This document shows, one piece after another, positions 5,112 to 5,415 of a DNA stretch of 5,415 nt. The DNA is from Pseudomonadota bacterium (lineage in GTDB: Bacteria > Myxococcota_A > Polyangia > Polyangiales > Polyangiaceae), in contig QGUH01000327.1 of the NCBI GenBank assembly GCA_003242355.1, positions 1-5,415 of the forward strand, in the 5' to 3' direction. The notes beneath the pieces were generated by a model that searched no databases, had not been told where the DNA came from, and saw only the letters and a list, made by a program, of their open reading frames with translations. The translations under genes were made by a program, and so were the position numbers. Every line of letters starts with the position of its first letter. Position 1 is the first letter of the stretch.

Positions 5112-5415
5112 CGCGCGACCCTCTGCACCCGCTGCACGGCCGCGGAAAGCTCCCGGTCCGCGAGCTCCGCGACGACCGAGCCGGCAATGCCCTTGTAGCG
5201 CGCAACACTCGCGCTCGCCCGCAATCGCAGAACGCCGGCTTCGTCCCGCCCCAGGGCGAAGTGTCCCTGCGCCATGCCCGCGACCACGTGCCCCGTACGC
5301 CGCTTGCGGAGGAAGACGAGGCAGGGCTCGTTGAGCGCGAGGCGCGCCTCCCCCGGCGCGAGCTGACCGACCCTGCCGATGGTGCCGCCCAAGGTTCGCA
5401 CGAAGAGCTCGCCGT
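5108..5415 (-). CDS. Unrecognised protein, C-terminal fragment (5' end outside the window)
   Basis: The frame is open from the contig edge, reading GELFVRTLGGTIGRVGQLAP at its start, and ends at the TGA at 5108-5110, giving about 102 visible residues. A GTG at 5401 is inside this continuous frame and is not a credible start, so the gene is partial. The fragment has a beta-rich look (ALNEPCLVFLRKR, HVVAGMAQGHFALG) followed by a probable helical end (IAGSVVAELADRELSAAVQRV). There is no catalytic motif, membrane segment or sorting tail. It overlaps the matrixin start by 4 bp, so the two are probably co-translated and may act together. I recall similar VRTLGG/GMAQG proteins beside matrixins in myxobacteria, but that is memory and not a search. 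The function is unknown. Confidence 0.75.
   Translation of the reverse strand, partial: GELFVRTLGGTIGRVGQLAPGEARLALNEPCLVFLRKRRTGHVVAGMAQGHFALGRDEAGVLRLRASASVARYKGIAGSVVAELADRELSAAVQRVQRVAR

Overview
The window looks like a whole short contig from a GC-rich bacterium, most likely a myxobacterium (Myxococcota, formerly Deltaproteobacteria). The reasons are the strong GC bias in third codon positions, a matrixin-type metalloprotease ending in a MYXO-CTERM-like tail (Gly-Cys, a short hydrophobic segment, an Arg cluster), and Ala/Pro-rich linkers. All credible genes lie on the minus strand, so transcription runs from high to low coordinates.

Right part (5415 down to 4227): the C-terminal end of an unrecognised protein, cut by the contig edge, overlaps by 4 bp (ATGA) a secreted matrixin with HEVGHFLGLSH and a C-terminal sorting tail. 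A gap of about 200 bp follows, with a GC-rich hairpin and a probable ribosome binding site for the next gene.

Middle and left part (4028 down to 93): a compact four-gene operon for a MacAB-TolC-type export system. It encodes a periplasmic adaptor (MFP), a separate ABC ATPase, a MacB/FtsX-type permease and a TolC-family outer membrane protein. Every junction is a start/stop overlap (4, 4 and 8 bp), which indicates translational coupling. ATPase and permease would form the inner-membrane motor, the adaptor would bridge the periplasm, and the OMF would be the exit duct. The substrate cannot be read from the sequence. The permease is split into two frames by what looks like one missing base near position 1549.

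Extreme left (1-92): this is not genomic DNA. It aligns in exact register with an Illumina Nextera library end: degraded P5, an exact 8-nt i5 index (CTCTCTAT), the Read 1 transposon adapter with the Tn5 mosaic end, and a homopolymer run outside P5. The apparent end of the TolC-like gene, a stop codon inside the index, is therefore an artefact, and the gene is simply cut off. I found no RNA genes, CRISPR arrays, insertion sequences or clearly new defence or biosynthetic system. The most solid unexpected discovery is the adapter tail. The biological points of interest are the Met-turn variant in the matrixin and the complete coupled export operon.
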